Assembly: GCA_032358165.1 (NCBI GenBank)
Contig: JAALGY010000001.1
Coordinates: 1,922,001 to 1,986,000, forward strand
Direction: 5' to 3'
DNA length: 64,000 bases
From: Diplosphaera chodatii
Taxonomy: Eukaryota > Chlorophyta > Trebouxiophyceae > Prasiolales > Stichococcaceae
Shown here: positions 12,383 through 23,284 of the stretch, piece after piece
How positions within the stretch are numbered: position 1 is the first letter of the stretch
How the letters are laid out: every line of letters begins with the position of its first letter
Notes under the pieces: generated by a model
Seen by the model: only the letters and a program-made list of their open reading frames with translations
Database searches by the model: none
Told to the model about the DNA's origin: nothing
Program-made: the position numbers and the translations under genes

Positions 12383-13943
12383 TCAGCTTGCAGGGCCGCT
12401 TGTGTTGCCTGCTGCAGGGACTGATGTGCCTCCGCCAACTGCACCTTGCCGGCCTGCTGCCATCATAGGTGCGCTGGTTGCTGATGTGCCAGTCTCAGCT
12501 GTTGACCGCCCCGCGGCTGCCACAGGGCCGCCGCCTGCAGGTCGCCACATGAGGAACAGCGGGATGCCGCCGTGCCAGGTCTCGATGTCGCGGAAGCCGT
12601 GGCGCAGGTACAGCCGCCGCGCCCGCTCCGTGCCGGTCTGCCCAACAATAGAAGCACATGATATGAATGAAGGATAAGTTTGCACCCAGCTGTCTGCATG
12701 TCCATCTTGCCTGAGTACCGTGGACATGGACTCTGTTGGATGGCTGGTGCCACCAGGTTGAAGAATGCATGGTAAATCAAACAAACACTAAATCCGACAG
12801 CACCTCGAGGTAGGCCGGCAGCGAGTGCGCGTCGGCGTGCGCCAGAACCCGCGCCAGCAGCCTGGAGCCGATGCCTTGGCCTTGCGAGTCCGGCCGCGTC
12901 CCGATTGCCACCACATGGACGAACGCCCCGTGCTCCTGCAGGTATCATGCTGCATCCTAGCCGGCATGTGGGCCTGGGATGTATCACCCGTTGGCACATG
13001 CATTGTCGGCCGGCAGTGGCAGGTTGCAATGTCTGCAAATCTGCAGGCGCCCAAGCGGCATTCCAGCGCTTCCAAGGTTGAAACACCCACGATATGGTAC
13101 CGGTAGGACACCGAAATGTCGGCGCCCAGTAGCATCGCCCCACCTGCTGTAAGCTGTGCTTCTTTGCCGACAGGTACGCATCAAACGCCGCGAACTCCCG
13201 CCACTTGGCAACAGGCACCGCCCCCAGCAGCAGCCGCAGCCCCGCCCAGGCGCCCGCCAGCCGCCCCAGCTGCAGGTGCATAAGGAACTCTCGCTGGACG
13301 GCCCTTCACATTCTGGCTCAGGCTCGTAGTCTGAGCCGAGCACTTCGTCTTGACATCAGCAGTGAGTACGCTGGGAGTCAGCTGCCGCTCCTGCAGCGTG
13401 CACACCTGCTGGTCAGGCAACAGTGTAGCCACGATGGCGCCGGCGCCGCCCGCCGCCAGGAACTGCAGCCGCGGCTCGCTGTCGCGCAGGCTACCGCGGA
13501 TGTAGGCGTCGCAGAAGGCGCGGCGGCCCGCGTCGCTGGCCCGTGACCAGTGGTGGGCCAGTGGGCCCTCTGCTAGCCCCTGCGCATGACATTATACAAA
13601 GACATGCTCTGTGTTCCGGTGTGGATGTATCATGTAGTCAGGGCCAGTCTCCCTCGAGCCAAAGCTGCTGGCATGACGGCAGTGCCTTGCAAAAAGATCA
13701 ATGCAGGCGGGCTGTTGTTGTGCAGATCACGCCGTAGGTAGCAATGGGGCCAATCCATTTCCAGTAGCATTCAGGCTTAGATGACACGCATCATCTGGAA
13801 GTGTAGTGTGATGATCGGTGTCTCAAGCAAGCTCTCACGCTGGTGAGTGCGTCGACGGCGAGTTGAGCAGCGGGGCCACTAGTGCCAAAGCGCATCATGC
13901 CATCCTCCTCAACCTTCAAGGGGCCGGCTTGCGGCAGCGCCAT
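12383..13943 (-). CDS. GNAT-family N-acetyltransferase (GNAT1)
   Basis: Five phase-0 exons on the minus strand: 13943-13839, 13579-13406, 13269-13144, 12935-12804, 12637-12383; 263 residues. GNAT enzymes move an acetyl group from acetyl-CoA to an amine; the substrate is unknown here. The pyrophosphate-binding motif A is RPDSQGQGIGSRLL (Q/RxxGxG/A) in exon 4, after the beta strand FVHVVAIGT. Motif B, RARRLYLRHGF, is in exon 5. Exon 3 carries KWREFAAFDAYLSAKKHSLQQ, a spacer before the catalytic core. A low-complexity Ala/Gly/Thr tail of about 50 residues follows FLMWRP. Start chosen at MALPQAGPL because exon 1 has the same length (35 codons) and similar sequence as in GNAT2 at 46.3 kb. No targeting signal is clear. 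The nearest homologues are likely the uncharacterised acyl-CoA N-acyltransferases common in algae. Confidence 0.88.
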
Positions 13944-14705
13944 GACAACGTGTCCAACTCTACAGTTTGTAAATGTCAGATGCTGTACAAAGCAAGCCGC
14001 ATAGCCAACAGAGTTGCGCCTGAGTGATCTGGAGCAATGCCGGGGTGCAAATTGTAAACTGCAAAACGAAATCAGGGATTGCCGAGGCTGCCAATGTTCA
14101 AGGACTCTCGGCATCCCCCCAGCGCGTGCAACGGCGCTGCTAGCCACAGTTGTGTTCCGCGATCACCCGGATGCGCTGCATGGAGCTTCGTCACAGCTGG
14201 ATGCTGCCTGGGATCTCTGATCCGGGAGGTGCAGCAGCGTGCAGCTTGCCCAATCTTCTTTATTTGCAGGCGATTCACTTCTGGGTTATCACATACGTAC
14301 AACTGACTACTGCGTACAAACGCACCTACAACAGGGACCTGCTGACCCGTCTCCGGGACTGAGACACCAGTCTGGCGTTGACTTTGTAGCACGGTAGCGA
14401 GCTTGCAGAGTTGCCAGAACAACTTGCTGTGTGCGTCCTGCTCCATGCATGCAGTCGGGGCTCCCGGTTAGGAGGTGACCGCCTTGAGACACCCGCGCAA
14501 GTGCAGACATTGCTCAGCACCAGCCTAACAAGCAATCTGCTGGATGCAACTCTCTGGAAGGTGTGTAAGAGTACAACTGCAGCCTGCCTGCTGCAGACGC
14601 TTGCAATGGTTGACGGACCGCAAGCTGAAGCACGTCCGCTGCATGTGACCTGATCCGCTGCCTCGTCGCCCAGGGGCCCGCATGCTGTCAGCATCCTGCA
14701 CGCAG
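13944..14705. other. Region between divergent GNAT1 and TNL1; should hold the first TNL1 exon(s)
   Basis: The TNL1 TIR exon begins at a phase-1 acceptor (GCACGCAG/G at 14705), so at least one coding exon must lie upstream. I could not identify it. The sequence TSNLLDATLWK at about 14528-14563, followed by a GTGTGT donor, loosely recalls the SSNTTLHDVWTWLK exon of TNL3, but its reading phase does not clearly fit. No counterpart of the hydrophobic exons of TNL2/TNL3 is visible. Confidence 0.4.
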
Positions 14706-17700
14706 GGCACGTGGGGAGGCGAGCGGCAGGACCTACGACGTGTTCATCAGCCACGCGGGGCCGCAGAAGGCCAACTTCGCGGTGTGGCTGCAGCGGGAGC
14801 TGCGACGCCATGGTGTCAGCGCCTTCCTGGATGAGACCAGCCTGCGCTACTGTGACGCAGCCGACGTGGAGATGGAGGCCACCCTGCGCAGCTGCAGCAT
14901 CGTGATATTCGTCTTGACGCTCGACTTCGTGCGCAGCCGCTACTGCCTGGATGAGCTGCACTGGGCGCTGCATCCCTCTCAGCCGCAGCGACAAGACTCT
15001 GCTGGATCAGCAGCTGCTCTGCAGCCAGCAGCGAGCAGGGCACCTCAGGACGACGTGCAGTCTCGCCAGAACACGGGGCAGGGCAGCAGTCAGCCGCTGC
15101 TGCTGCCGGTGTTCTACCACATCAGCGTCATCGACGTGCTGCAGCAGGATGTAGAGCGGCAGATGGCTACTGAGCGCGAGGCCGGTGCATCGTCGGCGGC
15201 GCTGGAGCGGCTGCAGCAGGCGTACGCTGACCTGGGCGACCTGTGTGGGCTTGTCGGCATCAGAGGAGACTCGCACAACAAGTGCGTTGCTGTCAACTCG
15301 AAGTGTCATGTATGCTGCTGTTGCAAGGCATTGAGGTGGTGTTGCTGCACCTTGCTTGCAAATCCCTCAGGAGTGAGCCTGCCAGCTGTGCAAGGCTGTA
15401 TAGTACTGCCGCAAAGCTTTGCCACTGCTTGTGCGGGCAGGCTGGACAGCTTCCATGTCGATGCCATCGTTGCGGAGGTGCTGCAGCGCCTCAACCGGCC
15501 GACCTTTGAGGCGCCCGCATACGCTGTGGATGTGGAGAGCCGAGTGCAGGTGCAGTTTTTGAGTTCGATCAGCATACCTATGAGCCCACGACTGAAATGT
15601 TTGCACAGCTTAGTCGCTCCTGTGCTTGCATGTTGGCTTCAACTGCTGTAGCAGCAGCAGCAGTAGGAAGATGCCGACTACACGCCATCAGCGGTATGGC
15701 CCTCCTGACAGCAAGCCATGTTTGCAGGCGCTGCTACCGCTTCTGCATCCAGGCCAGCCCGCAGGCGTGCATGTGCTCAGCCTACATGGAATGGGTGGCA
15801 TTGGCAAGACCACATTGGCCAGGGCACTGTTCAACCAGCTTAGTGGCAGCAGCCTTTGCTTCGGCATGCACATTTTCCTCGAGGTCGGACACGATGTGAT
15901 ACTGTTGGACAAGCAGCGGGAGCTTATTCAGGTGCTGGGAGGCAGCAGCATGCCAACTGCCGGCAGCGCAGCTCAGCTGCAGCAACAGCTCGAGCGGTGC
16001 ACTCAGCACGCCGGCCCGCTGCTGCTGGTGCTGGACGACATCTGGACACCAGGGCAGCGAGATGCGCTGCTGTGCCTTGACGCCCTGTCAGACGGCAGCC
16101 GCGTCATATTGACTGGCCGCGACAGCAGCAAGCTGCACCCTGACGGCGGTGGCTGTCTGCTGCGTGCTGTTGAGGAACTGGAACGTGGTGTGGCAGCGCA
16201 GCTGCTGTGCCAGCACGCATTCGCCGCAAAGTTGGCACCTCCGGAGTATGCTGCGGCGGTTGAGCGTGCGCTGAAGGTGTGCGGCGGCCTGCCGCTGGCG
16301 CTGCAGGTGGTGGGTGCCGGGATGATGCGCTGTCGCTCGCCTCAAGCAGCTGAGGTGAGGTTGTCTAGAGAGTAGCGGCTGGCCTGCATGCACACCAGCT
16401 GGCAAAACTGCTTGCACACACTCTGTTAAAAAGCATCGAACCCAGCTTCACGGTGTGCAGGACAGCATCAGAAAGCTTTTGGCGATGCCTGGCCCTGCTG
16501 TCGGGCACTGCGGAAATGCTCTGGATATGATAACGATATTGAGAAGAAGCTGGAGCCAGCTGCCAACAGACAATCACAGGTGCAGCCTACAAGTCACAGG
16601 GAAATGGACAGAAAGCATGCTGATGTCAACTCGTTGGGATCAGCAGCAGGCAGCTCACATGCAGCGAGACACACGCCAATGCTGGTTCCCTAAGCAGTAC
16701 CATGTACTACATGCCCCCACTTCATTTTATGCAGGCACCTCTTCCTGGATGCAGCGCTGCTCATGCGCGGCCATCCCCAAGAGCACCTGCTGCTGGTCTG
16801 GGCTAGGATCCTGCAGCAGCAGGATGATGATGGCCTGCAGCAGTCTCCCGCCCTAGAGCACTGGCGGCACGAGGCTGAGGAGCTGTGGACTGTCTGCGCA
16901 GCCGCCACGCTCGTCAGCTGCCGCAGCTCTCGGGAGGATGCCATCTACGGCAGGTTAGCGCATCCCTATGGTCCGACATGGCAGCATGTGCGCATGCGTG
17001 ACTGTGCTTGGTTGCGGCTAGGCACACTCTGACCGCAGGTATGCACGTTGTTCCTGAGCACACGGCTGCACAAGTGCAGGGACCAGATGCACGACTGCAT
17101 GGTGGAGATGGCTCGGGCAGTGGGCAAGGGCCTGTGCCACACTACTGGCTGGTCTCTCAGCAGCTTGTCTCCAACGAGCAGGCTGCCACAGGTTTGTACG
17201 CTGTGATGCTGCTGTACACAACGATGGCAGTGCTGTGTTTTGGTCACCAAGGATGCTGCAACGCAGCTCGGGCTGTGAGCAGAGTCATGGCAAGCTATGA
17301 ACAGAAGATTGTGCTCGGACATGTGCAGGCCGGCAGCTCGCAAGCTCAGGCATTGCGGCTGCTGTGTGGGGCCCCAGGCGCTGAGCATGTGCCAGCCGGG
17401 ACTATCACCCAGCTGCTGACCCGCCATCAGCAGTGCCAGCTGGCAGCTCTGGACCTGCCGCCTGAACTGGCAGAGACTATAGGACGGGCCCCGGGCCGCC
17501 GTGCCGCCAGCTGCACTCGTGTTGACCTGCCACCAGAGCTGCTGTACCTGCGGGCGCCAGCTGCACCGCACCGCTGGGCATTTGGCGGGGAGCTGCTGGT
17601 GCTGGAAATGTCCGGCGATGGCGTCTGCGAGCTGCCAGACAGCATTGCGGCATGCAGCGCGCTGCAGCACCTGAGCCTATGTGGCTCGGGACTCCGCTGC

Positions 17701-19617
17701 CTACCTGCCAGCATCGGCAGCCTCATGAGCCTGGAGGCGTTATTGCTGCGCCGTTCCCGCAGCCTGGTAGAGCTACCTAGCAGCATCACCTGCCTGCGAC
17801 GCCTACAGCATCTGGATCTGACCGAGTGCATTAGCCTGCGCAAGCTGCCAGCGAGCCTTGGCAGCCTCACCAGACTGAGGCTGATGCAGCTCAGATCGTG
17901 TTGGCAGCTGCAGCAGCTGCCGGACAGCATCGGCAGCCTCGCCAGCTTGCAGAGACTGGACGTCAGGGGCTGCGACACCCTGCAGCAGCTGCCGGACAGC
18001 ATCGGCAGCCTCGCCAGGTTGCAGACACTGGACGTCAGCGGGTGCGGGGTGCTGCAGCAGCTGCCGGACAGCATCGGCAGCCTCGCCAGCTTGCAGAGAC
18101 TGGACGTCAGCGGGTGCGGGGTGCTGCAGTGGCTGCCGGACCGCATCGGCAGCCTCGCAAGCTTGCAGACACTGGACGTCAGGGGGTGCGACACGCTGCA
18201 GCAGCTGCCGAACAGTAGTGGCAGCCTCGTCAGCTTGCAGACGCTGGTTGTCAGGTTCTGCCTCGTGCTGCAGCAGCTGCCGGACAGCATCAGCAGCCTC
18301 GCCAGCTTGCAGACACTGGACGTCAGCTGGTGCGGGGTGCTGCAGCAGCTGCCGGACAGCATCGGCAGCCTTGCCAGCTTACAAACGCTGCAGGTCAGGG
18401 AGTGCGAGGCGCTGCAGTGGCTACCGGACAGCATCGGCAGCCTGTCCAGCTTGCAGACGCTGGACGTCAGAGGGTGCAGGGCGCTGCAGCAGCTGCCGGA
18501 CAGCATCGGCAGCCTCGCCAGCCTGCAGAGACTGGACGTCAGGGGCTGCGACACGCTGCAGCAGCTGCCGGACGGCATCGGCAGCCTCGCCAGCTTGCAG
18601 ACACTGGACGTCAGCTGGTGCAGGGCGCTGCAGCAGCTGCCGGACAGCATCGGCAGCCTTGCCAGCTTGCAGAAGCTGGACGTCAGCAGCGGCAGGCTGC
18701 AGCAGCTGCCGGACAGCATCGGCAGCCTCGCCAGCTTGCAGACACTGGACGTCAGCTGGTGCAGGGCGCTGCAGCAGCTGCCACACAGCATCGGCAGCCT
18801 CGCCAGCTTGCAGACACTGGACGTCAGCGGGTGCAGGGCGCTGCAGCAGCTGCCACACAGCATCGGCAGCCTCGCCAGCTTGCTGACACTGAACGTCAGC
18901 TGGTGCGGCAGGCTGCAGCAGCTGCCGGACAGCATCGGCAGCCTCGCCAGCTTGCAGAGACTGGACGTCAGGGGCTGCGACGTGCTGCAGCAGCTGCCGG
19001 ACAGTATCACCAGCCTCGCCAGCCTGCAAACACTGGTCGTCAGCTGGTGCAACGTGCTGCAGCACCTACCACACAGCATCGGCAGCCTTGCCAGCTTGCA
19101 GAAGCTGAATGTCAGCAGGTGCGGCAGGCTGCAGCAGCTGCCTGGTAGCATCGGCAGCCTTGCCAGCTTGCAGACACTGGACGTCAGCGGGTGCGGGGTG
19201 CTGCAGCAGCTGCCGGACAGCATCGGCAGCCTCGCCAGCTTGCAGACACTGGACGTCAGCTGGTGCGGGGTGCTGCAGCAGCTGCCGGACAGCATCGGCA
19301 GCCTTGCCAGCTTGCAGACACTGGACGTCAGCGGGTGCGGGGTGCTGCAGCAGCTGCCGGACAGCATCGGCAGCCTCGCCAGCTTGCAGACACTGGACGT
19401 CAGCTGGTGCGGGGTGCTGCAGCAGCTGCCGGATAGCATCAGCAAGCTCACCAGCCTGACGATGCTCAACACCGGCTGGTGCAATACACTGCAGCAGCTG
19501 CCAAGCAGCATCGGGAGGCTTGCCAGGCTGCGGACGCTAGATGTGAGCGGCTGCGAGGCGCTGGAGCGGCTACCGGACAGCATCAGCAGCCTTACCAACC
19601 TGAAAATCCTGCAGTGA
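14706..19617 (+). CDS. TIR-NB-ARC-LRR receptor 1 (TNL1), open throughout, 5' exon unresolved
   Basis: An NLR-type intracellular immune receptor-like protein. Exons: 14706-15281 (TIR), 15441-15549, 15728-16354 (NB-ARC core), 16461-16579, 16735-16953, 17080-17191, 17329-19617 (LRR); about 1349 residues. TIR: TYDVFISHAGPQKANFAVW, RRHGVSAFLDE, and RYCLDELHWAL, whose Glu sits where plant TIR NADases have their catalytic Glu. NB-ARC: P-loop GMGGIGKTT, kinase-2 LLLVLDDIW, RNBS-B GSRVILTGRD, GLPLAL, and MHD-like MHDCMVEMAR. The LRR exon begins with about four diverged repeats, then about 24 near-identical 24-residue units of type LQQLPDSIGSLASLQTLDV, ending LKILQ and a stop. All junctions keep phase and no stops interrupt. 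It is the only intact TNL of the three, and it has no EP-like partner beside it. The exon pattern equals that of TNL2 and TNL3. In function it could sense ligands or act as an NADase; neither is shown. Confidence 0.92.
17908..19614 (+). repeat. Homogenised 72-bp LRR-coding tandem array in TNL1
   Basis: About 24 tandem units of 72 bp (one unit is 69 bp) read CTGCAGCAGCTGCCGGACAG CATCGGCAGC..., many differing at only one to four bases. The sequence identity is at the DNA level, including silent sites, so the array has been copied recently by unequal crossing-over or conversion. The last three units (from about 19441) and the first four LRRs (before 17908) are more diverged, the pattern expected when array ends homogenise least. 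The repeat is open in several frames on both strands, which creates long false ORFs. Confidence 0.93.
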
Positions 19618-22600
19618 CAGCAGTTTCGAACTGACCAGCAGCTGCTGAGTAGCATCAACAGCAGCTCAGGTGGGTGCGCTAAGACTGCAACTGCAGCAAC
19701 CTGTAGCTGCAGAAACTGCCAGCTGTCAGCTCTGCAGCCCATAGTGGCAGGGTGTGAGGGCTCTGATGGCGACGTGAGAGCTGCAGTACCAGATGTCACT
19801 CACTGCACGGTGCCTTAGTGCGAGGGATTGTGATCAGGGTTGTGATCATACACATTCGGACCTACATTTGTTGACAACGTAGTAGGCGGCTGCGAGGAGT
19901 TGCAGCCATCCCTGCTGCACCTACTCAAGGTTGCTTAGCTTACGCTGCTGCAGCTAACTACAACAGTGCTTGCCATCGTGTCAATACATAAGTTACATGC
20001 TGCAGGTCTGGCTTGTGGCGGCAAATGCTGCGGCGATGGCGGGCGCACTTCATCAGCGGTTTGCTGCCCAGGCAGATCAGCAGCTGAGGTGAGGCAGCCC
20101 TGTAGCAGCCCATGCATCTGGTCCCTGGCGGCCAGTGCCATCGCAGCCTGCAACGTGCTTAGAAACATGTTCAAGCGAGGCTTTGGTCATGACTTGTACC
20201 TTCATGCCCAGATCATGTGTACCCCTGGCCCTTGGCACCGCTGAACCAAGGCTAATTGCTGCATGATGTTACATCGTGCGTGTTTTGGTAAGGGGTAAAT
20301 CGCCAGATGACAATGCGTATGACAGTAACTTGCTCCCACTTGATCGTCATAGTTCGCACTGTAGTGGCATGCAGTAGTGTCAGCAGCCTGTACGGACGGC
20401 AGCCGCAGCAGCCATGGCGACACGTGGTCGGCAGCAGAGTGGCCGCCACATTGCAGGCGCGCATTTTGGCTGCAACTTCGTGACGTGAGATGCATGCGTG
20501 TTGTCATGCTGATGCGCCGTATCAAGTGCTGTTCAGGTCTGCATATATAGCCTGCATGTGGTAATTGTTTTCTTACCAAACCTGCTCTGCAGTGCAGGTG
20601 GCTGGCCGTGGGCAGGTGGCTGGCCGTGGGCGCCGGGGTGGCGCCGCTGCAGGGATCAGCCGCTGCGGCATATACCACACACAGCCAGGATTCAGAGGGC
20701 GCATCCCATGTGGCAGCTGCAGCAGCTGGGACCTGTAGGGTCGCAGCCACCACCTGATGCGCCGCGCGTGTGCCGCTTCTGGCGCCGGCTGGGCCTGCGG
20801 CATGAACCGGGCCTGACTGCAGTCCAGGTGGTTCGCCAACGGGTACCAGACGTTCGACGCACAATGCTCTCCGAGATGACAACAGTCTGACACCGGCATC
20901 GCAGTTGCAGCCTGAACTGCCTGTCTCACCTGGCAGGCCTTCTGCTGGTCGTCAGCACAGTATGCACCTTGTACGGCCCAGCCATCATGTGGGGAACACC
21001 TCTCACCGCCTCAACTGTTGTGTTCATGCGCAGCGATGTCACCACTGGGCGGCACAGCCCGCTGGAGCAGCTGCTGCAGCGCAGGCGCTCGGCATAGCAA
21101 CGCCTGCATGCTCCTGCTGGCTGCGCCGTCATTCAGCAGACGGTGAGATTGCGTTGTCCAAGGGTCTCTTCAGCAACATATGGCTCACAGCATCTCGAGT
21201 GATGCAGCCTTGGAAGCACATGCCGCGCACTGCGTCAGATCCGCTGCGCCCAGTACAGCAGGAAGCACAGCATGGCCATTTTGCTCGAACAGCCGAGGCA
21301 AGCAGGCAGGTTACCAGCTGCGGTCGATGGTGAAGCGCCTCCACGTGTGTGCTGACGGTGCTGCGCCTTGCTGTGCAGCATAGTGGACAGCCCAGCAAGG
21401 CGGACACTGCTGGCGGTTGGAAGCACCATCACAAGTGAGGCAGCAGGTCGTGTGGTGCCGTAGCCGTGGCTGCTGCAGGTGAGGCATCGCTGAAAGCAGG
21501 ATGCAAGAAGTGACGGTTGCCGTTGCCTGTACCAGAGATACGTACTGTCGACAACTGTGGATGTCGAGCGATGGCCGTGGCACACTTGCTGCAGTGGCAG
21601 GAGGGGGTGGGGCACCTGCAGCGGCTGGCTGCCAAGGTGCCAAGGCGAGCAGGCAGAGTGGAGGCCGGCGAGCCCTGTTGAGATCTCCGATGCAGCTGCA
21701 GCAGCGGCGGCGGACGCGTTGTACCTTGGTGCGGCAGCAGGCGGTACCACAGCCAGAAGCTGTGCTCAGGAGCCGGATGCCAAACATGCGGCGCTGCGGC
21801 AGCTGCTAGACAGCCGTGCTACGCTGCAGGAGCCATAAGCCAGCGGCCCTGCAGCGTGCCAGCGGTGGAGTGTCCTGCACCCGTGGTGCGCTCTTTGTCT
21901 GTTGACCTCAGGGCTGCAGTTTGTGTGCAGTGCAGTAGCCTGTGACAAGACGGCGGTGCAGCAAACAGCCCACAGCCCGCAGCCTGACAGCATCAGAGTT
22001 CTGCATACTGCGTAGGCGCTCATGCCGTTGGCATTGCAAGCAGTGCTCTATATGCTGCCTGCATGACTCGAACATACGCTCAATTGAGTAGATGTTTTTC
22101 GTGATGATCTGCTGCTTGTTTCCTCCGTAGGTGGCCGGGCCCCTGACCCGGGCCTGGCACTAGGTGGCCTGGAACCCCGACCCTGTAGCGGGGTCTGCTG
22201 GGGGCGTGTGGTGCATCAGCCCGCGGCTGAGCAGGCACCGGACCCTGCAGCGGCTGATGGGCGTGGGCGTTGGCGTTGGCGCCAGCCAACGTGCCGGGCC
22301 GCGGGCTGCTGCGGCGAGCGGCTGGGATCTGCGGCAGGGGATGGGCTGTGGGCACTGCGAGTCCCTACCAGCCCCGACTCCTCTATGCCAGGCGCCGGTC
22401 TTGCCATGCCAGCGCCAAGCTGCATTGCAGCTGCAGCCCTGGAGGGCGGACAGCTAGCATGTGTAGCACTTGTGTGGAGCGCACCACGACCCATTCTTGC
22501 CCATGCTTGGGGGGTGCAGGTGGTCTCCTGCCGCGGCGGCGCCAGCTGCTATGTCTAGGCGCAGCAACATCGCCACCAAGTGTCTGATCGGCTGGAGAGC

Positions 22601-23284
22601 AGCTGGTGTGTTGCAGGCCCTGGCGTGCGCACCATGCACACCCCTACTGCAGCCCTCCTCACCTTGAGATAGGCACGAGGAAGCGCAGCAGCTGGCCGCC
22701 AAAAGCAGCGTGGGTGATCAAAGCGGCAGCAGGCAAGCTCTCCTGGAGGCTCTGGCGCCGCAATACCCGCTGGAGCGTAAACACATCGGGTCTCGTGTGC
22801 TGGCGAGTCAATGGCGCTAGTGCAGCATAGTGCTGGCAGTATCATAGGGGCACCGGCAGCACTTGGGGACGTAGTCTAGCAGCAGTCGCACAGTCAGTGC
22901 ACTGGATTGGCTGCCTTGGCTTATGTCTGAGCCGCGATGACCCCTGGTTTAGGTTGCTCATGTATAAGCGTTCCGAGAAGAAGGGAACATATGGCAGTCG
23001 GTCTACGTGGAGCCTCGTGTTGCAACTGAAACTCTCCTGACGTGGCACTGTCCTGATGTGTTGGCCAGAAAGGTCTCCTCACATACAGTCTGCAACTGCA
23101 GTACAATTCAGCACTTTGTAAAGCGTACAATGCTATAGCTTTCTGCGAAAGGCTCCACTGTACAATACTGATACATGTATCGGCTATACCTATGCAAGGC
23201 AGAAGCGAAAGTTCACACGGCTGTTCCTGTTCCTGAGACAAATCAGCAGGGAGTCACCAGATGCGTGGTCACCAACTACCCGCT
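19618..23284. other. TNL1 downstream region, no gene assigned
   Basis: This 3.7-kb stretch has homology to the regions after TNL2 and TNL3. A possible exon at 20006-20088 (GCAG/GTCTGG...GCTGAG/GTGAGG) reads VWLVAANAAAMAGALHQRFA; related segments with the same splice borders lie at 30288-30371 and 39361-39442. An 18-bp direct repeat CAGGTGGCTGGCCGTGGG occurs twice at 20595-20630, and a single related copy after TNL3 is near 39935. The segment 21591-21720 is similar to 31424-31550. A hydrophobic stretch GLLLVVSTVCTLYGPAIMW at 20938-20994 is open to a stop at 21098. These may be exons of an unrecognised gene or of a long 3' UTR; I could not build a consistent model. Confidence 0.35.

Noticed and set aside
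17908..19614. Regular direct repeats that might suggest CRISPR or a satellite
   Set aside because: The repeats are contiguous, have no spacers, and encode in-frame LRRs within a spliced gene.
17427..19799. 790-codon open frame on the minus strand
   Set aside because: It is antisense to the TNL1 LRR array; the 72-bp repeat lacks stops in several frames, and the translation is a Ser/Cys/Leu repeat with no family features.
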